This document shows positions 18,613-26,851 of a stretch of 64,000 nt of DNA, piece by piece. Numbering within the stretch: position 1 is the first letter of the stretch; each line of letters starts with the position of its first letter. The notes under the pieces were generated by a model. The model did no database searches. It was not told the DNA's origin and saw nothing but the letters and a program-made list of their open reading frames with translations. The stretch is from Sulfitobacter sp. S223. Its GTDB lineage: Bacteria; Pseudomonadota; Alphaproteobacteria; Rhodobacterales; Rhodobacteraceae. Location: NCBI RefSeq assembly GCF_025143825.1, contig NZ_CP083560.1, positions 496,001 through 560,000 of the forward strand, written 5' to 3'. Made by a program: the position numbers and the translations under genes.

Positions 18613-20724
18613 ATGGACGTCAAGATTTATCAATTTGATCCGTTAAACGTTTTCAGCACAACGGTTGGCGGTTCGATAGTCTACAATGGTCCTGCCACGG
18701 CGGAGGGCACGGCGGTTATTACCGACACCGCCAGCGGCAATAATGGCTTGTTTCTTGAAGATGTCGCCAACGAAACGGCGACTGCAACGACGGTCATCAA
18801 TGGCAATGCTGCCGCTGCGTCATCTGTCTATGCCGAAGAAGTCTGGACATTGCTCGACTCCGTGACTGGCCAAAGCTTCGAAGTCATAACCTTTCGCGTC
18901 ACTTCGGGCACAAATGCCGGCTATTATACTCTGTCCGAAGTGCCGCTGGTTGTCGGGCGCAGCTATCAAACCACCGCGTATGATACGACACCTAACGCAA
19001 GCGCTGGTGATCCGGCTTTTGCCTACGCGGACTACGTGGAGGCTGATGGTATCGTCGAGGGGACATCTGGCAACGATACCATTGATGATAGCTATACCGG
19101 TGATCCGGGCAACGACATGGTCGACCAGCCCGACGTGGCCGGAACACCGTCCGAATTCAACTGGTCCGATTACGCTGACGAACAGGATTTGCGCGCAGGT
19201 GTCATTCAGGACACTGGCGGCGTCACCGTCGAGGTCAGCTATTCCGACGTCCAAACAGACGAGAATTTCTCGGCCGAATTAAGCGGTGGTGCAGATGCGA
19301 TTTATGTCGCGCCGGGAGAGACATTCTCGAACACTTCTGCAAGCTATCTTTTTGCTAACGGCAGCAGTGATCCTACAACTCTTTCCTTTGATTTCGATGC
19401 GGCGGCTGGGTCAGGTTTTGAGGGTCAGGTTCAGAATGTACGGTTCCGCATAAGTGATATTGACGGTTTAACCGACACCGTAAACAACTTCCGCGATATC
19501 GTTACTGTCCGCGCCTTCGATGTTGACGGCAACGAAATTGCAGTGAACATCACGGCGGGAAGCAGTCTTACCGTCGTGGACAATACGATCACCGCATCCT
19601 CGACCAACTATACTCCCGCTAGCGCCCAGGCATCAGCTTTGATCGAGGTGGAAGGGCCAGTCGCACGTATAGAAGTCATTTACGCAAATGGCGGCAATTC
19701 GCAGCAGGCAGTATATTTCTCGGACATCGAATTCGACGCGATGCCAGAGGGATCTTTTGACGATACCATCAATGCAGGCGCCGGCGATGATCTGATCAAT
19801 AGTGGTCTAGGGGATGATCTTGTCGATGCCGGTTCAGGCAACGACACTCTAACAGGTGGCTTCGGAGCAGATACGCTTCTTGGCGGTGCCGATGACGACA
19901 CGTTGTTCGTGGGCACAGGAGATGACGCGCAGGGCGGTGACGGCGATGACACATTTGTCATCGATGACGGCCAACTAGGCGGTGGTAACATTAATGTGGT
20001 GGGCGGCGAAGGGGCCGAAACTACGGGCGATGTGCTGGATTTCAACGGTCAGCTCGTTACGGGATCTGTTGTTCTCACTTCGGACGACCTTGCGCCGGGT
20101 GGAAAATCGGGGACCGCGACACTTCTTGACGGCACCACAGTTACCTTCTCGGAAATCGAGAGCATCATTTGTTTCACGCAAGATGCGATGATTGATACGC
20201 CGAATGGCCCGCGGGCTATTGGAACGCTGCGCCCCGGCGATCTGGTTCTGACCCGGGATAGTGGTCCGCAGCCGCTTCGCTGGATCGGTCGCCGCACAGT
20301 GGAGGGGGCGGGCAGTTTCGCGCCAATCGAGTTTGCGCCAGGTAGCATCGGCAACAGTCAACCGTTGAGCGTCTCACCTCAACACCGGATGCTGATAGAT
20401 GACTACAGGGCGTCTTTGTATTTTGGCGAAGAAGAAGTGATTTCAGCTGCGCAGTTTCTGGTCAACGGAACAGACATCAGACAACGAGAGGTGGCAGAAG
20501 TCACGTATTTCCACCTTTTGTTCGATCGCCACGAATTGATTAAATCTGCCAATATTTGGTCAGAGAGCTATCTACCGGGCAGCTACAGCTTGCCTGGCCT
20601 TGAGAGCAAAGCGCGCAGCGAGCTGTTTGATTTGTTTCCCGAGTTGCGGAGCAATCCGAATGGATATGGCAAAGCAGCCCGCCCAACTGTTCAGCGTCAT
20701 CAGGCGCAATTGTTGGTCGCCTGA
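18613..20724 (+). CDS. RTX-repeat protein with C-terminal Hint domain
   Basis: A 703-residue, acidic, probably secreted protein. Residues about 383-455 hold glycine/aspartate nonapeptide repeats (GAGDDLINSGLGDD, GGADDDTLFVGTGDD) that bind calcium and form a beta-roll. A Hint (hedgehog/intein) module follows from Cys520 (CFTQDAMIDTPNGPRAIGTL), with the block B histidine in VSPQHRML. No intein C-terminal His-Asn plus nucleophile is seen, so hedgehog-like self-cleavage rather than splicing is expected. The N-terminal 380 residues are beta-rich and unassigned. There is no signal peptide, consistent with type I secretion. ATG 18613 is preferred over GTG 18604 because AGGG lies 8 bases before it. 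Confidence 0.87.
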   Translation: MDVKIYQFDPLNVFSTTVGGSIVYNGPATAEGTAVITDTASGNNGLFLEDVANETATATTVINGNAAAASSVYAEEVWTLLDSVTGQSFEVITFRVTSGTNAGYYTLSEVPLVVGRSYQTTAYDTTPNASAGDPAFAYADYVEADGIVEGTSGNDTIDDSYTGDPGNDMVDQPDVAGTPSEFNWSDYADEQDLRAGVIQDTGGVTVEVSYSDVQTDENFSAELSGGADAIYVAPGETFSNTSASYLFANGSSDPTTLSFDFDAAAGSGFEGQVQNVRFRISDIDGLTDTVNNFRDIVTVRAFDVDGNEIAVNITAGSSLTVVDNTITASSTNYTPASAQASALIEVEGPVARIEVIYANGGNSQQAVYFSDIEFDAMPEGSFDDTINAGAGDDLINSGLGDDLVDAGSGNDTLTGGFGADTLLGGADDDTLFVGTGDDAQGGDGDDTFVIDDGQLGGGNINVVGGEGAETTGDVLDFNGQLVTGSVVLTSDDLAPGGKSGTATLLDGTTVTFSEIESIICFTQDAMIDTPNGPRAIGTLRPGDLVLTRDSGPQPLRWIGRRTVEGAGSFAPIEFAPGSIGNSQPLSVSPQHRMLIDDYRASLYFGEEEVISAAQFLVNGTDIRQREVAEVTYFHLLFDRHELIKSANIWSESYLPGSYSLPGLESKARSELFDLFPELRSNPNGYGKAARPTVQRHQAQLLVA

Positions 20725-20775
20725 AGACAGAATTGAAAGTTGTCATTATTGGGTGCTGCCCAGACAAAGCCATAA

Positions 20776-20816
20776 CACGAAAAAAGGCGCAGCCCGCAAG
20801 CTGCGCCTTTTTCGTG
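20776..20816. terminator. Bidirectional terminator between RTX/Hint gene and rpmE
   Basis: A long stem CACGAAAAAAGGCGCAG/CTGCGCCTTTTTCGTG with an 8-base loop and T runs on both strands. It serves the converging RTX/Hint gene and the rplS-rpmE pair. Confidence 0.85.
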
Positions 20817-20837
20817 TTTTGTGAAGGTCGCTCTGAA

Positions 20838-21059
20838 TTACAGAGTAAGACCAGCGTATTTGTTTTTGAACTTGGACACGCGACCGCCAGTGTCCATCAG
20901 ACGGCTTGTGCCGCCGGTCCATGCAGGGTGCACAGATGGGTCGATATCAAGCGACAGCTGATCGCCTTCTTTGCCCCATGTGGACTTCATTTCCACGATT
21001 GTACCGTCGGTCATTTTGACGTTGATCGTGTGGTATTCGGGATGTGTTTCGGTTTTCAT
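20838..21059 (-). CDS. rpmE: 50S ribosomal protein L31
   Basis: A 73-residue L31. It starts [19 protein letters not shown] and ends with the conserved [14 protein letters not shown]. There are no cysteines, so it is the zinc-free form that lacks the CxxC pair of E. coli RpmE. It lies 5 bases after rplS on the minus strand and ends at a strong terminator. Confidence 0.96.
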   Translation of the reverse strand: MKTETHPEYHTINVKMTDGTIVEMKSTWGKEGDQLSLDIDPSVHPAWTGGTSRLMDTGGRVSKFKNKYAGLTL

Positions 21060-21064
21060 CTGAA

Positions 21065-21439
21065 TTACCCCTTCGGTGCTTTGTAATGTGCGTTCTCGAC
21101 GATACGCGCGGATTTACCACGGCGTGTACGCAGATAGTACAGCTTGGCGCGACGCACGCGACCACGGCGAACCACGGTGATGCTGTCGATGTTGGTGGAG
21201 TGCAGCGGGAATACACGCTCCACACCTTCGCCAAAAGAAATCTTGCGAACGGTGAATGCGCCGGCAATGCCTTTGCCGTGCTTGCGGCTGATGCAAACGC
21301 CTTCGTAGTTCTGCACACGTGTACGTGTGCCTTCGGTGACTTTAAAGCCAACCCGGATGGTATCGCCTGCGCGGAAATCAGGAATTTCCTTGGCGAGTTC
21401 GGCGATATGTTCCGCCTCGATTTGTGCAATCAGGTTCAT
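21065..21439 (-). CDS. rplS: 50S ribosomal protein L19
   Basis: A 124-residue L19 located at the 30S-50S interface. Landmarks are [26 protein letters not shown] and [33 protein letters not shown], cut here into family segments. The start follows AGGAG. In many bacteria rplS directly follows trmD; here it is about 3 kb away, with ppk2 and a YdcH gene on the opposite strand between. A short hairpin lies just ahead of the ribosome site. Confidence 0.97.
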   Translation of the reverse strand: MNLIAQIEAEHIAELAKEIPDFRAGDTIRVGFKVTEGTRTRVQNYEGVCISRKHGKGIAGAFTVRKISFGEGVERVFPLHSTNIDSITVVRRGRVRRAKLYYLRTRRGKSARIVENAHYKAPKG

Positions 21440-21460
21440 CTGACGCGACTCCTATTATGC

Positions 21461-21476
21461 TCGTGGTATGCCACGA
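21461..21476 (-). promoter_or_regulatory. Leader hairpin immediately upstream of rplS ribosome site
   Basis: A perfect 6-bp stem TCGTGG/CCACGA with a 4-base loop lies about 10 bases before the AGGAG of rplS on the minus strand. Ribosomal protein leaders often contain such elements for autogenous control; that role is only an inference here. Confidence 0.35.
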
Positions 21477-21680
21477 AGTTGATTGTCGATCCAAGAGCTT
21501 CGGTCTGTCTGTCGGGTCTGGCCTGATCTGGTCAGGGTGCAGCCCACCGGAGATAGCATCATAGTTTGCTTTTTCTGCGCCCAACGCGCAAAGACCCCGA
21601 TCCGCACTTGGCGATTCCGAGGTTGATGGGCGTATAGGCCTGAAAGGCCTTAGGATCAAGGGCTGAATTGTGCTGTGCAG

Positions 21681-21694
21681 TTGATCCATATCAA
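21681..21694. promoter_or_regulatory. Perfect FNR/FnrL box upstream of ppk2
   Basis: TTGATCCATATCAA matches the FNR-type consensus TTGAT-N4-ATCAA at every fixed position. Its centre (21687.5) lies about 68 bases before the ppk2 ATG. If the site works as a class II activator at -41.5, transcription would start near 21729, with a -10-like TAGTTA at 21718-21723. It sits in the 316-bp gap 21440-21755, where I see no gene. Confidence 0.75.
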
Positions 21695-21755
21695 AGCGTC
21701 GCAACAGATATTCCCCATAGTTATAGGCGGATAAAATAGACCGAAAGGGGAGCGC

Positions 21756-22637
21756 ATGACAGTTACAAGAAGCGACCAAGACAAGCTATCCCGCAACACA
21801 CCGATTCTTGGTTTTGAACAAGGTGAGTACCCTTATAAAACCAAACTTTCCCGGTCGGCTTATGAGACAGAAAAGGCCGCGCTTCAGGTTGAACTGCTGA
21901 AGGTGCAGCACTGGATTCAAGAGACAGGCCAGAAATTTGTACTGCTCTTTGAAGGGCGCGATGCAGCGGGCAAGGGCGGCACGATCAAGCGCTTTACCGA
22001 ACATCTAAATCCGCGTGCTGTTCGCGTGGTGGCCCTGAATAAACCGTCGGATGAAGAGCGCGGGCAATGGTACTTCCAGCGGTACATCAAACACTTGCCG
22101 ACGGCAGGAGAAATGGTTCTGTACGACCGGTCGTGGTACAACCGCGCTGGTGTAGAGCGGGTCATGGATTTCTGCGCGCCTGCAGAATACTTGGAGTTTA
22201 TGCGCCAGACGCCGGAGTTCGAGCGGATGTTGGCGCGCAGCGGTATCCGTCTTTTCAAGTATTGGTTCTCTGTCACGCAAGAAGAGCAGAGGCAGCGCTT
22301 TGCCTCGCGTGAGACGGATCCGCTCAAGCGCTGGAAGCTGTCTCCCATTGACCGTGCCAGCCTTGATAAATGGGACGATTACACCGAAGCAAAGGAGGCG
22401 ATGTTCTTTTATACGGACACTGCCGATGCGCCTTGGACCGTTATCCGCTCCAATGACAAGAAGCGTGCGCGCCTGACGTGCATGCGACATTTCCTGTCCC
22501 AGTTGGATTATCCCGAAAAAGACACTGCTGTGGCGCAGCCGCCGGATCCAAAGATTTACCATCAGGCAGAGGCGCTCTTGCAGCAGTCGGAGCATATCCT
22601 AGCAACGTCACTACACCCCAAACACCGCAAAACGTAA
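21756..22637 (+). CDS. ppk2: Polyphosphate kinase 2
   Basis: A single-domain PPK2 of 293 residues that transfers phosphate between polyphosphate and nucleotides. Walker A is GRDAAGKGG (residues 67-75). The family Walker B region is YDRSWYNRAGVERV near 125-138, and the lid region with SPIDRASLDKWDDYTEAK follows. The length and N-terminus suit the nucleoside-diphosphate kinase class (PPK2-I), though subclass cannot be proved by eye. It starts after a gap with a perfect FNR box and is followed by a YdcH-family gene after 13 bases. Confidence 0.93.
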   Translation: MTVTRSDQDKLSRNTPILGFEQGEYPYKTKLSRSAYETEKAALQVELLKVQHWIQETGQKFVLLFEGRDAAGKGGTIKRFTEHLNPRAVRVVALNKPSDEERGQWYFQRYIKHLPTAGEMVLYDRSWYNRAGVERVMDFCAPAEYLEFMRQTPEFERMLARSGIRLFKYWFSVTQEEQRQRFASRETDPLKRWKLSPIDRASLDKWDDYTEAKEAMFFYTDTADAPWTVIRSNDKKRARLTCMRHFLSQLDYPEKDTAVAQPPDPKIYHQAEALLQQSEHILATSLHPKHRKT

Positions 22638-22650
22638 CAAGGAAGAAACG

Positions 22651-22893
22651 ATGTCCCATACCCCCCATGAGCTGCACGAAGAGTTTCCGGAGCAGGTCGA
22701 ACAGATTGCAAAGCTGCGCCATTCTGACAGCCACTTCGCAAAGCTTTCAGATAGCTATCACACTGTGAACCGTGCGATTCACCGCGCTGAAACAGACGTT
22801 GAACCTACCAGCGATGACCACATGCAACAGATGCGTCGCGAACGGATGGCGCTGAAAGACGAGATTGCGAACTACTTGCGCGAAAAAGCTTAG
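22651..22893 (+). CDS. YdcH family (DUF465) protein
   Basis: An 80-residue highly charged helical protein (SHTPHELHEEFPEQVEQIAKLR, ending DEIANYLREKA). YdcH/DUF465 proteins are common in proteobacteria and of unknown function. It follows ppk2 by 13 bases behind AAGGAAG, so it shares the putative FNR-controlled transcript. Its last 4 bases overlap the convergent GNAT gene. Confidence 0.85.
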   Translation: MSHTPHELHEEFPEQVEQIAKLRHSDSHFAKLSDSYHTVNRAIHRAETDVEPTSDDHMQQMRRERMALKDEIANYLREKA

Positions 22894-23738
22894 TAGAGCT
22901 TCATGTCCATCAGGACGATCTCGGAATACATGTGATCAATCTCTGAGGGCAGCATCGTGCTGCCCTTGTAAAAGCGTGGCACCTCGATCGTCTCTATCGC
23001 GTCGGGGTGCGGGTCTGCAATCAACCGGCTGTCTACGCTGAACACCGCAGCCTCGGCGGGCAGCAAGGTATCAGCCACCGCCCGCGCGTGACGCGCCAGA
23101 AGGTCTGGTTGCCCCACATAAAGCACTTCGTGGGTGACATATTCATCAGATTTTTGTTTGACAGACAGCACCAGCGTCAAAGGCCCATCCTGTGTCTCGA
23201 CGACGGCAGGTTTTAGATTCAAAGCTGCGTGATCCGCCAAAACCTGGGCATCCACAGGCGAAAGCGACGCGTCGTTCAGAGGATCAAGCGTGTGCGAAAG
23301 GGGCGTGCCTCCGCTGTGCCGCCAGATGTTGCGCTGGGCATCAAGAATTTTGAAGCCAATTCTGTCCACCAGAGGCAGCGCAGCTTTGGCACTGGTAAGA
23401 TTGGTGGAGGTCACCTCCGGATCTGCCATTGCCGTGTGCATCAACCGTTCACCCAGCCCCATACCGCGGTGGGTTTTCAGAACATACCATGATGTCAGGT
23501 TGCGGTAGCGCTGCGGCCCGCGTGGTGTGTGGCGGATGCTGTCGTTCATGCCCATCACGCCGACCAGCACGCCCTTGTCCCGTGCGGTCACTGCGAATTC
23601 GCCACCGGCGCCGCCCCAACGATTGGCAAGCAGTCGTGTCCAGCCGTCGGCCCCCCATTTGGCGCGGGGGAAAGCGCTGTGCATGAATGCTTCGACTTCT
23701 TCGCGCTGATCGGGGGTGGCAAAGGTGATATCAACCAT
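22890..23738 (-). CDS. GNAT family N-acetyltransferase
   Basis: A 282-residue acetyltransferase with an N-terminal GNAT core. The acetyl-CoA-binding loop is RGMGLGERLMHTAM near residues 98-111, after the WYVLKTH strand. The C-terminal half is unassigned. Start MVDITF (23738) lies behind AGGA and overlaps the previous gene by 8 bases; a longer frame exists but lacks a better ribosome site. It ends the long minus-strand operon. Substrate unknown; a small molecule, protein or glycan is possible. Confidence 0.72.
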   Translation of the reverse strand: MVDITFATPDQREEVEAFMHSAFPRAKWGADGWTRLLANRWGGAGGEFAVTARDKGVLVGVMGMNDSIRHTPRGPQRYRNLTSWYVLKTHRGMGLGERLMHTAMADPEVTSTNLTSAKAALPLVDRIGFKILDAQRNIWRHSGGTPLSHTLDPLNDASLSPVDAQVLADHAALNLKPAVVETQDGPLTLVLSVKQKSDEYVTHEVLYVGQPDLLARHARAVADTLLPAEAAVFSVDSRLIADPHPDAIETIEVPRFYKGSTMLPSEIDHMYSEIVLMDMKLY

Positions 23739-24486
23739 CTTGGGCATCCTGTTGCATCTGTGGCACCGTAGACCACATCCCCCGCGTGCGGGCAAAAAGG
23801 CGGTCGGAAAACGACCAGACCGCAGGTGGTGTTTGCAGGTGGTGGGTGACGTATCCCACCGGTTTCTCAGCGTCTCCGTTGCGCCGGTCCTGTAAGTGTT
23901 CGATCAACATCGCAAGCATCTTGTCCTCACCGCGAAAGACGCGGTCATATTTCCAACGGATCGGGTCAAGATGGGCATCAACATGCGAAAGCCCGTTCAC
24001 GGCGGCGTCCTCACCGCGCCCTTCGTAGGCGGACAAAAAGCTATAGCCCCAATCCGGCAGGCAGCGACGTGTGGCATCGCCGATCCGGTTCCATGGCGGC
24101 ACAAATCCACGCAGAAGGCGCGGCATCTGAGCTTCTTCCAGCAGGGCCCAACCGTGCCGCAAATCCGTCTCTTGCAGAGCAAGATCGCGGGTGTCGCCCA
24201 CTTCAGAGGCGGGCAGGCCTTTGGGTTCGTGATTGATGTGGCCCAGCCCATGTTGCAAAACGTAGGCATGATCCGTGCCACGCAATCTGACGGCAAGGTC
24301 CGACTTTAGCCCGTCAGGGATCACAGATAGATGCACCGGTATCGCATGGCGTGCCGACAATTCCAGCAGTATTTCAAGATCGGGCGTCACAGTTTGTGCA
24401 TCATCATCGCGCCACCAAAGGCGTGGCGTTAGGCCCTCCGCTTCCCAAGCTTCAAGCTCGGTCTCCAATGCATCCCAGCTAGACAT
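23731..24486 (-). CDS. Polysaccharide deacetylase-like protein
   Basis: A 251-residue protein resembling the divergent NodB/CE4-type deacetylases of roseobacters. RLWWRDDDA near residues 22-30 supplies the acidic pair expected of motif 1, and LQHGLGHINHEPKG supplies an HxxxH-like metal site. A later HVDAHLDP and VTHH are also present. The start at 24486 overlaps trmD by 8 bases. It may deacetylate a cell-envelope or exported glycan, but direct evidence is only the acidic/His motif set. Confidence 0.65.
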   Translation of the reverse strand: MSSWDALETELEAWEAEGLTPRLWWRDDDAQTVTPDLEILLELSARHAIPVHLSVIPDGLKSDLAVRLRGTDHAYVLQHGLGHINHEPKGLPASEVGDTRDLALQETDLRHGWALLEEAQMPRLLRGFVPPWNRIGDATRRCLPDWGYSFLSAYEGRGEDAAVNGLSHVDAHLDPIRWKYDRVFRGEDKMLAMLIEHLQDRRNGDAEKPVGYVTHHLQTPPAVWSFSDRLFARTRGMWSTVPQMQQDAQDG

Positions 24487-25276
24487 CTTCGCGTGCCTTA
24501 TGTGCGTCCCACAGGTCCGGCCTGCGCTCTTTCGTAAGATTGTGTGACATTTCGCGGCGCCATTTCTCGATCTCGGCATGGTTGCCGGACATCAGCACCG
24601 GTGGGATTTCGCGGCCCTGCCATTCGGCAGGCTTCGTATACTGAGGATGCTCAAGAAGACCGGCAGAGTGACTTTCCTCTACCGTGCTATCTGCATTGCC
24701 CAGCACGCCCGGCAGCAATCGCACCGTTGCGTCGATCATCGCTTGGGCAGCGAGTTCGCCGCCGGTCATCACAAAATCGCCCAAGGAAACTTCGGTGATG
24801 CCATAGTGTTCAATCACCCGTTCGTCGACGCCTTCAAACCTACCGCAGAGCATGGTCACGCCTGCGCAACTTGCGAGGTCGCGCGCCATTGCCTGATCAA
24901 AGCGGCGTCCCCGTGGTGACATATAAAGGATTGGCCATCGCCCATGCGCACGCTCTTGTACTGCCTCGATCGCGGGGCCTACGACATCGGCGCGCAGCAC
25001 CATGCCAGCGCCGCCGCCCGCGGGTGTATCATCAACATTGCGGTGTTTTGTCAGCCCGAATTTACGCAAATCATGCGCATGGAGCTGCCAGCGGCCTTCT
25101 TGCAATGCTCGGCCTGTCAAACTGGCCCCAAGAACTCCGGGAAAAACGTCGGGGAACAGGGTGATGATATGGGCCTGCCAGACATGCGCGTAATCGGGCG
25201 TGTCGCTCATTAATTCGCGCGGTTTCAGGAACGGCACTACCCGCTGTTTCCCGTGAGAGCGGTTTGGCGGTGTCAT
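24479..25276 (-). CDS. trmD: tRNA (guanine37-N1)-methyltransferase
   Basis: A SPOUT-class enzyme making m1G37 in tRNAs that read CNN codons, which prevents +1 frameshifting. It has 265 residues. Landmarks are ITLFPDVFPGVLGASLTGRAL, the knotted SAM site with YMSPRGRRFDQAMARDLA and LCGRFEGVDERVIEHY, and SLGDFVMTGGELAAQ. The start at 25276 overlaps the sulfotransferase-like gene by 4 bases and keeps the KPRELM segment that I recall in relatives. In this genome two extra genes separate it from rimM. Confidence 0.96.
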   Translation of the reverse strand: MTPPNRSHGKQRVVPFLKPRELMSDTPDYAHVWQAHIITLFPDVFPGVLGASLTGRALQEGRWQLHAHDLRKFGLTKHRNVDDTPAGGGAGMVLRADVVGPAIEAVQERAHGRWPILYMSPRGRRFDQAMARDLASCAGVTMLCGRFEGVDERVIEHYGITEVSLGDFVMTGGELAAQAMIDATVRLLPGVLGNADSTVEESHSAGLLEHPQYTKPAEWQGREIPPVLMSGNHAEIEKWRREMSHNLTKERRPDLWDAHKAREDV

Positions 25277-26061
25277 ATCTGTGATCCTTTGTGGAGCAGT
25301 GCAGCCTTTGCAGCGTTTCGTGCGTCCGTGTCCCTATGCGTTCTGTTGATATCCAGCAAGGCGGCAAGGGTTTCTGCGTCCAGCCGTGTGTTCTGTGCCG
25401 GCTCTGCAGTGAGCCCCGCGCGCAACTCCGTCGGGATATCACACAAATCCAATACGGGGTCGGCAGGGCCCAACGGCAATTTGGTGCAGTCCTCAAGGGC
25501 GAAGCTGTGGACGGGTGCCGGTACACGGCGGCGGACCTCGCTCACGATACTGTCCAGATCTTGGGCAGCAGGATATTGCGTGGCGAAATCGGTGAAATCG
25601 AGGGTCATGCCGGATGATTTCACATGCTCTGCCCATGCTGAGCGTTCCCAGTCTGCGCCAGCGCGGGTGCCAAAGCAGAACACGACAGGCGTTTCGGGAA
25701 AGGCAGCCCGGGCACGCTGCCAATAAAGATACATGAGTACCGGCGCGGCACGGTAATCGGCCAGAACGCCGCGTCCGGGCATGTGCCCCGATAGTTCTTC
25801 GGCGCTAAGCAACAAAGTACGGCGTGGCATGCCAGGCAAGTCTGCCAATAGCGCATCGAAGCGGCGGCTAACCTTATCCAGCGCGTCCTCGCTGCCAAAA
25901 GTGGAGTACCCGCGCGTGGCGTGCATCAGTTCTTGCATCTGACCTTTGAGCCGGATCGCAAGCGCAGGCATCAGCGCCTTGCGGTTGGCGCGCAGCAGGG
26001 CCTGTACGCTGGATGTGCCTGTCTTGTGAAAGCCTGCGTGTATCACGATCTTGCGTGGCAT
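25273..26061 (-). CDS. Sulfotransferase-like P-loop protein (copy 2)
   Basis: A 262-residue protein starting MPRKIVIHAGFHKTGTSSVQ. The FHKTGTSS loop at residues 11-18 matches the 5'-phosphosulfate-binding loop of PAPS-dependent sulfotransferases. The later VVFCFGTRAGADWERSAW resembles the region contacting the 3'-phosphate. It is a paralogue of the gene just upstream (26061-26849), sharing IHAGFHKTGT, the SAEELSGHMPGR segment and overall length. The one-base overlap and shared operon suggest tandem duplication. The acceptor is unknown. Confidence 0.62.
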   Translation of the reverse strand: MPRKIVIHAGFHKTGTSSVQALLRANRKALMPALAIRLKGQMQELMHATRGYSTFGSEDALDKVSRRFDALLADLPGMPRRTLLLSAEELSGHMPGRGVLADYRAAPVLMYLYWQRARAAFPETPVVFCFGTRAGADWERSAWAEHVKSSGMTLDFTDFATQYPAAQDLDSIVSEVRRRVPAPVHSFALEDCTKLPLGPADPVLDLCDIPTELRAGLTAEPAQNTRLDAETLAALLDINRTHRDTDARNAAKAALLHKGSQI

Positions 26062-26849
26062 CAGCCTGCTCCCTCAATCAATGCGCGCTTGGCTTTCTTC
26101 AGATCAACTGGGCTAAGGTCCGACCGGTTAAGAGCCAGAAACTCAGTCAGAAGGGCGTCGGGCAGCTTGGGGTTGCGGGTATGTGCCTTCCCGGCAACCA
26201 GCGTCTTACGCCGCTTTTCGTCAAACTGTAGATAATCAAGCATGGCTTCGGCGATGCCAAGCGGGCGGTCGCCATGATCCTCAAGGCGCGCGTCAATCAA
26301 GGCGTGACCGGGGGTCTCGCGTTTGATCTCTTCAAGAATTCTATCATGGTCGGCCGAGGTTTTGCGGCGTTTGAGGTAGTCAGCTTCGTCCAGGACCATG
26401 CGCGATGCACGCAAATTCTGGGCATAGCAACTGCGCAGCCACGGATCTGCCGCGCGGGTTGTAAAGAAAAAGCTCACCTCGTCATCCGGGGCTGCGGTCT
26501 TAAGGGCAACCGAAAGTGCGCGCATCAGATGCGGCGCAGCGCCATATCCATGCAGGCCATGACGGCCCGGCATATGGCCGCTCAGGTCTTCCGAGCTGAT
26601 CACAAGTGTCGTCGCCTGCTCTGCCTGCAGGGATTCGATCAGCAACGCGGCCTCGTATTTCACCATCCCCAGATCGTAATCTTCGCGCGAGCGGCTGTAG
26701 GCGCGGGCGCTGTCGCACAGGGCTGTCATACCGGGTCGAAGCACAAGCCGGATCTCAGGACGCAACGCCGCGCGGTTGGCGCGCAGCGTTTGTTGCAGGC
26801 TGGTCGTGCCCGTCTTGTGAAATCCGGCGTGGATGACGACCCGCCGCAT
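26061..26849 (-). CDS. Sulfotransferase-like P-loop protein (copy 1)
   Basis: A 262-residue paralogue of the following gene. It opens MRRVVIHAGFHKTGTTSLQ with the same PAPS-type loop, and SSEDLSGHMPGRHG corresponds to SAEELSGHMPGRG in the partner. FFFTTRAADPWLRSCYAQNL is the candidate 3'-phosphate region. It starts 2 bases after rimM and overlaps its partner by one base (TGATG). No PAPS-synthesis gene (cysNDC) is in the window. Keeping two diverged copies side by side may mean different acceptors or a heterodimer. Confidence 0.62.
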   Translation of the reverse strand: MRRVVIHAGFHKTGTTSLQQTLRANRAALRPEIRLVLRPGMTALCDSARAYSRSREDYDLGMVKYEAALLIESLQAEQATTLVISSEDLSGHMPGRHGLHGYGAAPHLMRALSVALKTAAPDDEVSFFFTTRAADPWLRSCYAQNLRASRMVLDEADYLKRRKTSADHDRILEEIKRETPGHALIDARLEDHGDRPLGIAEAMLDYLQFDEKRRKTLVAGKAHTRNPKLPDALLTEFLALNRSDLSPVDLKKAKRALIEGAG

Positions 26850-26851
26850 GC

